A stretch of 17,701 nucleotides of DNA from a bacterium (GTDB lineage Bacteria; Bipolaricaulota; Bipolaricaulia; UBA7950; UBA9294). The notes beneath the pieces are model-generated. The model was not told the origin of the DNA, made no database searches, and was given only the letters and a program-made list of their open reading frames with translations. A program made the position numbers and the translations under genes. Shown here piece after piece: positions 14,664 through 17,701 of this stretch. Numbering within the stretch: the first letter of the stretch is position 1; each line of letters begins with the position of its first letter. The DNA is taken from NCBI GenBank assembly GCA_030671645.1, contig DAOVHV010000004.1:1-17701 (forward strand). Reading direction: 5' to 3'.

Positions 14664-14686
14664 ACATTCAAACCAGGAGGTGGTCG

Positions 14687-15694
14687 ATGATGGTAACGCG
14701 CGTCTTTTCAGGGATTCAGCCGACAGGCACCCTCCATATTGGGAACTATTTCGGGGCGGTTCGGAATTGGGCCGTCATGCAAAACGACGTCGATTGCATC
14801 ATCTGCATCGTCGACTACCATTCCATTACGGCGGATGTCGATCCCAAAACCCTCAGACAGGCGTCGCTGGATATGGCGATCGATCTAATCGCGTCCGGGA
14901 TCGATCCGGAAAAGACGATTCTATTTGTCCAATCCGATGTTCCCCAGCACACCGAGCTGTGTTGGATTTTGGGATGCGTGACCTCGTTCGGCGACCTGTC
15001 ACGGATGACGCAGTTCAAGGACAAATCGAGCAAGGAAGCGTTTGTCTCCTCGGGCTTGTTCACCTACCCCGTGTTACAGGCAGCCGATATCCTTCTCTAT
15101 TTGGCGGACGGTGTGCCCATCGGAGAAGACCAGGTGCAGCATCTTGAGCTCTCGCGCCGTGTCGCCCGGCGATTCAACAGCCGTTTTGGGGAAATGTTCC
15201 CCGAGCCGGAACCGGTTGTCGGGAAGAAGGGCGCACGTATCATGTCGCTTTCCGATCCAACCGCCAAGATGAGCAAGTCGGCCGGTGAATCTCATTATGT
15301 CGGCGTGATGGAGCCTGAGAACTCGATTCGCAAGAAGGTTCGCTCCGCAGTCACAGACATGGGGCCGGAAGCGGGCGACGCCATGTCTCCAGGCATCTCC
15401 AATCTGTTTGAGATCCTTGAACTTTCGACCGAAGCGACCGGGAAAACCGGATTGGTCGAAGAGCTTCGATCCGAGTTCGCCGGCGGCGCCTTGATGTACT
15501 CGAAACTGAAAGACACCGTGTTCGAGCAGCTGATGGAGGTACTTCGCCCCATTCAGCAGCGCCGCGCCGAGCTTGAAGCGTCGGGAGACGTCATCGACAT
15601 GCTACGTTCCGGAGCAGACAAAGCTCGAGCGATTGCCACGAAAACAATGGCGCAGGTTCGATCGTTGGTCGGACTGGGCACGGACTCCGATTAA
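14687..15694 (+). CDS. trpS: Tryptophanyl-tRNA synthetase
   Basis: A 335-residue class Ic aminoacyl-tRNA synthetase that charges tRNA(Trp). The HIGH-type motif is TLHIGN (15-20) and the KMSKS motif is at 194-198. Other family stretches include FSGIQPTG, YPVLQAADILLY and VPIGEDQ-QHLEL. The length is standard. AGGAGG lies 6 bases before the ATG at 14687; a second ATG immediately follows (14690, 9-base spacing), so either may be used. It is the only plus-strand gene in the right half and is preceded by the hairpin array. Its stop codon overlaps that of nrdG in the tetranucleotide TTAA. No T-box leader is visible. Confidence 0.97.
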   Translation: MMVTRVFSGIQPTGTLHIGNYFGAVRNWAVMQNDVDCIICIVDYHSITADVDPKTLRQASLDMAIDLIASGIDPEKTILFVQSDVPQHTELCWILGCVTSFGDLSRMTQFKDKSSKEAFVSSGLFTYPVLQAADILLYLADGVPIGEDQVQHLELSRRVARRFNSRFGEMFPEPEPVVGKKGARIMSLSDPTAKMSKSAGESHYVGVMEPENSIRKKVRSAVTDMGPEAGDAMSPGISNLFEILELSTEATGKTGLVEELRSEFAGGALMYSKLKDTVFEQLMEVLRPIQQRRAELEASGDVIDMLRSGADKARAIATKTMAQVRSLVGLGTDSD

Positions 15695-16395
15695 CCTCGG
15701 ACACCGCCGGAATCGAATCGATCTCGAAGCCGATCCCAAACGGCTTCGAGATCGTCCCTTCTTAGGGCCGTCTTGTCTCGGTAGCCCTCGTCAACCAATG
15801 CCTTGTCAACAGGCACTTGAAATTCCTGAAGCCAGTATCCCTGACCGCTTTCGATCCAGTCGGCGATTCGAATGAGATCGTCTTGCGATAGCCCTGGAGC
15901 GACCGTGGTGCGGAATTCATATCGCGGCGCAAGACGCGCGATCGTGGCAATCGATGCTTCGATGGCTGAGATATCGACCGATGAACCCGATAGCTCGTCA
16001 TAAGTGTCAGGCGGGGCCTTGATGTCCATGGCAACGAAATCCACCCATCCACTCTCGAGGATGCGGTGAATCAGGTCGGGGCGCGAGCCGTTGGTGTCCA
16101 GCTTGATCAAGTATCCGAGGCTTTTGATCCGGGCAAGAATTTTCGGAAGATCCGGCTGCAGCGTCGGTTCGCCACCGCTGATGACGACAGCGTCAAGGAA
16201 GCCTTTCCTGGCCTCCAGTTCGGTGAAGAACGATTCGTCAAGCCCTGCGCTTGATTGCGAAACGAGCTCGGGAAGGACCAGTTCGGGATTGTGGCAGAAC
16301 GGGCAGCGGAAGTTGCATCCGGCCGTGAACACGGTCGCTGCAATGTGATCGGGATAATCAAGCAACGTCATCCACTGAACGCCACCAACGATCAT
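15691..16395 (-). CDS. nrdG: Anaerobic ribonucleoside-triphosphate reductase activating protein (radical SAM)
   Basis: A 234-residue radical SAM enzyme that generates the glycyl radical on NrdD. The 4Fe-4S ligands are C27, C31 and C34 in the CNFRCPFC motif. GGEP at 74-77 is the SAM-binding motif, with DTNG and the AMDIKAP stretch further on. I chose ATG 16395, preceded by GAGGGG 6 bases upstream. A longer in-frame start at 16599 would run inside nrdD, and the extra N-terminal 68 residues look unlike any domain. It follows nrdD by 43 bases and forms an operon with it. The last codons contain a perfect 14-bp inverted repeat. The protein is longer than E. coli NrdG (about 154 residues) and resembles the longer type seen in many anaerobes. 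Confidence 0.93.
   Translation of the reverse strand: MIVGGVQWMTLLDYPDHIAATVFTAGCNFRCPFCHNPELVLPELVSQSSAGLDESFFTELEARKGFLDAVVISGGEPTLQPDLPKILARIKSLGYLIKLDTNGSRPDLIHRILESGWVDFVAMDIKAPPDTYDELSGSSVDISAIEASIATIARLAPRYEFRTTVAPGLSQDDLIRIADWIESGQGYWLQEFQVPVDKALVDEGYRDKTALRRDDLEAVWDRLRDRFDSGGVRG
15719..15754. repeat. 14-bp perfect inverted repeat, possible trpS terminator hairpin inside nrdG
   Basis: CGATCTCGAAGCCG (15719-15732) and its exact reverse complement (15741-15754) are separated by 8 bases. It lies 24 bases after the trpS stop and within the 3' coding sequence of nrdG. In the trpS direction it is followed by a mixed pyrimidine stretch and a second small hairpin (CCCT-TCTT-AGGG, 15756-15767), but not by a clean T run. 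It may stop or stabilise trpS mRNA, or limit convergent read-through. Confidence 0.7.
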
Positions 16396-16438
16396 GGGGA
16401 ACCCCTCACTCTCTTGCTGCGGGAACGGCAAGGCCGTC

Positions 16439-17701
16439 CTAGCTGACCGATCGACGTGATGCCACGATGTTGTACATTTTTCGATCGGCGAACTCGGCTT
16501 GCTTCCCATCGTTCCACTGCTCCACCGGGCGCAGGTAACCCACGATGCGGGAGTACACCTCGGCCTTCCGTTGACAATGCGGGCATTGCGCCTGTTCACC
16601 GACCAGGTATCCGTGCTCGGGACAGATCGAGAACGTCGGAGTCAGCGTGTAATAGGGAAGGTGAAACGACTCGGCAATCTTGCGCACCAGTTGCTTGGTA
16701 GCTTGGGGGCTGGGAAGGCGTTCCCCGAGGAATCCATGGAACACGGTTCCCCCCGTATATCGCGTCTGCAGCGGATCTTGCATGCGAAGAGCGTCGTACA
16801 AATCGTCGGTGAGCCCGACGGGCAGCTGAGTCGAGTTGGAGTAGTAGGGCGTTGCTCCACCATAGACTTCCTGATTGTAGATGCGCAGGTCTTCGTACCT
16901 CGCGCGATCGCGCATGGCCAATCGATAGCTAGCCCCTTCGGCCGGTGTGGCTTCGAGGTTGTAGATGTCTTGCGTCTCGTCTTGATAGTCGCCCATGCGC
17001 TCTCGCATCCAATTGAGCGTGCTGAGCGCGAACGATTGCCCTTCTTCGTCGGCAATCGTACAACCAAATAGGTTGAGCAAGGCTTCGTTCATTCCGATCA
17101 AGCCGATGGTGGAGAAGTGGTTCTTCCAATACCCGCCGGTCGATTCTTTGATCCGTCCTAGATAATACTTCGAATAGGGATACAAGCCGTTCTCGGTCAG
17201 AGTCTCCAACGTCTTGCGCTTTACAATCAGCGCTTCTTTGGCCAGATCCATCAATCGGCCCAATTGATCGAAGAAGTCGGCTTCGTCGGTTGCCAAGTAT
17301 CCCAATCGAGGAAGATTGAGCGTGACCACGCCAATCGAGCCTGTCAATGGATTGGCTCCGAATAACCCGCCGCCGCGAGATCGAAGTTCACGGTTGTCGA
17401 TACGTAGGCGGCAGCACATGGATCGGGCGTCTTCGGGGTGCATGTCGGAGTTGATGAAATTCGAGAAATAAGGGATGCCGTATTTGGCGGTCATTTCCCA
17501 CAATGGTTCGAGAATCGGATTGTCCCAATCGAAATCCTTGGTGATATTGTACGTCGGGATGGGGAAGGTGAACGGCCGCCCTTGCACATCGCCTTCGAGC
17601 AAGATCTCGGCAAAGGCCCGGTTGAACAGCTCCATCTCCGGCTGGAAGTCTCCGTACTCCGAATCCTGGAGCACACCACCGAGAATGACCGCTTCGGATT
17701 G
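16439..17701 (-). CDS. nrdD: Anaerobic ribonucleoside-triphosphate reductase, C-terminal part (cut by the window edge)
   Basis: The C-terminal 420 residues of a class III ribonucleotide reductase, which makes dNTPs under anaerobic conditions. The frame stays open to the right edge, so the start lies outside; the first in-frame start-like codon (GTG at 17674) is internal. Visible features are the active-site cysteine region SMCCRLRID, a C-terminal zinc-binding region CPEH...CPHC, and the glycyl-radical segment RIVGYLRPVEQWNDGK, with the radical glycine codon at 16538-16540, 32 residues before the end. The stop is followed by a small hairpin (ACGGC-AAG-GCCGT) and then nrdG. No aerobic reductase is present in the window. 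The ATP-cone domain, if any, would lie outside. Confidence 0.95.
   Translation of the reverse strand, partial: QSEAVILGGVLQDSEYGDFQPEMELFNRAFAEILLEGDVQGRPFTFPIPTYNITKDFDWDNPILEPLWEMTAKYGIPYFSNFINSDMHPEDARSMCCRLRIDNRELRSRGGGLFGANPLTGSIGVVTLNLPRLGYLATDEADFFDQLGRLMDLAKEALIVKRKTLETLTENGLYPYSKYYLGRIKESTGGYWKNHFSTIGLIGMNEALLNLFGCTIADEEGQSFALSTLNWMRERMGDYQDETQDIYNLEATPAEGASYRLAMRDRARYEDLRIYNQEVYGGATPYYSNSTQLPVGLTDDLYDALRMQDPLQTRYTGGTVFHGFLGERLPSPQATKQLVRKIAESFHLPYYTLTPTFSICPEHGYLVGEQAQCPHCQRKAEVYSRIVGYLRPVEQWNDGKQAEFADRKMYNIVASRRSVS

Noticed and set aside
14575..14686. T-box riboswitch upstream of trpS, suggested by AGGGT-ACC strings
   Set aside because: The leader is only about 110 bases, lacks the stem I specifier loop and the full antiterminator motif, and the AGGGT string is part of every repeat unit.
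16396..16599. Longer nrdG starting at 16599
   Set aside because: The extra residues overlap nrdD coding sequence and have no domain-like character, and a good ribosome binding site precedes 16395.

Overview
The window is ordinary bacterial chromosome of moderate GC content, densely packed with 17 protein-coding genes. No rRNA, tRNA, CRISPR array, insertion sequence or phage gene is visible. A class III (oxygen-sensitive, glycyl-radical) ribonucleotide reductase and its activase point to an anaerobic or facultatively anaerobic lifestyle. The order glmU-prs-rplY(ctc)-pth followed by clpC-radA resembles gene order known from Gram-positive bacteria and relatives. I cannot name a phylum from the sequence alone.

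Left part (1-2312): a stand-alone alanyl-tRNA editing protein (minus strand), then a divergent metallophosphoesterase. The latter's 3' end overlaps, tail to tail, a small nucleotidyltransferase that is probably co-transcribed with the first glutamate dehydrogenase.

Centre-left (2323-6757): a four-gene block with two glutamate dehydrogenase paralogues flanking two Crp/Fnr-type regulators. gdh1 is divergent from crp1, crp1 is convergent with crp2, and gdh2 lies upstream of crp2 with a clear intrinsic terminator between them. gdh2 has a near-consensus sigma-70-type promoter with a 12-bp palindrome just downstream. This looks like a locally regulated ammonia/glutamate/2-oxoglutarate module, but the regulatory link is inference.

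Centre-right (6898-14470, all minus strand): one long, tightly spaced cluster in the order glmU (acetyltransferase half only), prs, rplY, pth, clpC, radA, purine nucleoside phosphorylase. Stops and starts overlap or lie 2-25 nt apart, except for a 68-nt gap before clpC that holds its own promoter candidate. It combines cell-wall precursor synthesis, PRPP supply, translation, proteolysis, DNA repair and purine salvage.

Right part (14471-17701): trpS (plus strand) is divergent from the glmU cluster. Its leader consists of a tandem array of about 23-bp units, each able to fold into a GNRA-capped hairpin; this is the most unusual structure in the window. trpS meets nrdG tail to tail with the two stop codons sharing TTAA, and a perfect 14-bp inverted repeat lies just beyond, inside the nrdG coding sequence. 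nrdD runs off the right edge.

The best candidates for something undescribed are the trpS leader hairpin array, the GDH/Crp-Fnr/nucleotidyltransferase block, and the GlmU protein that lacks its uridylyltransferase half.
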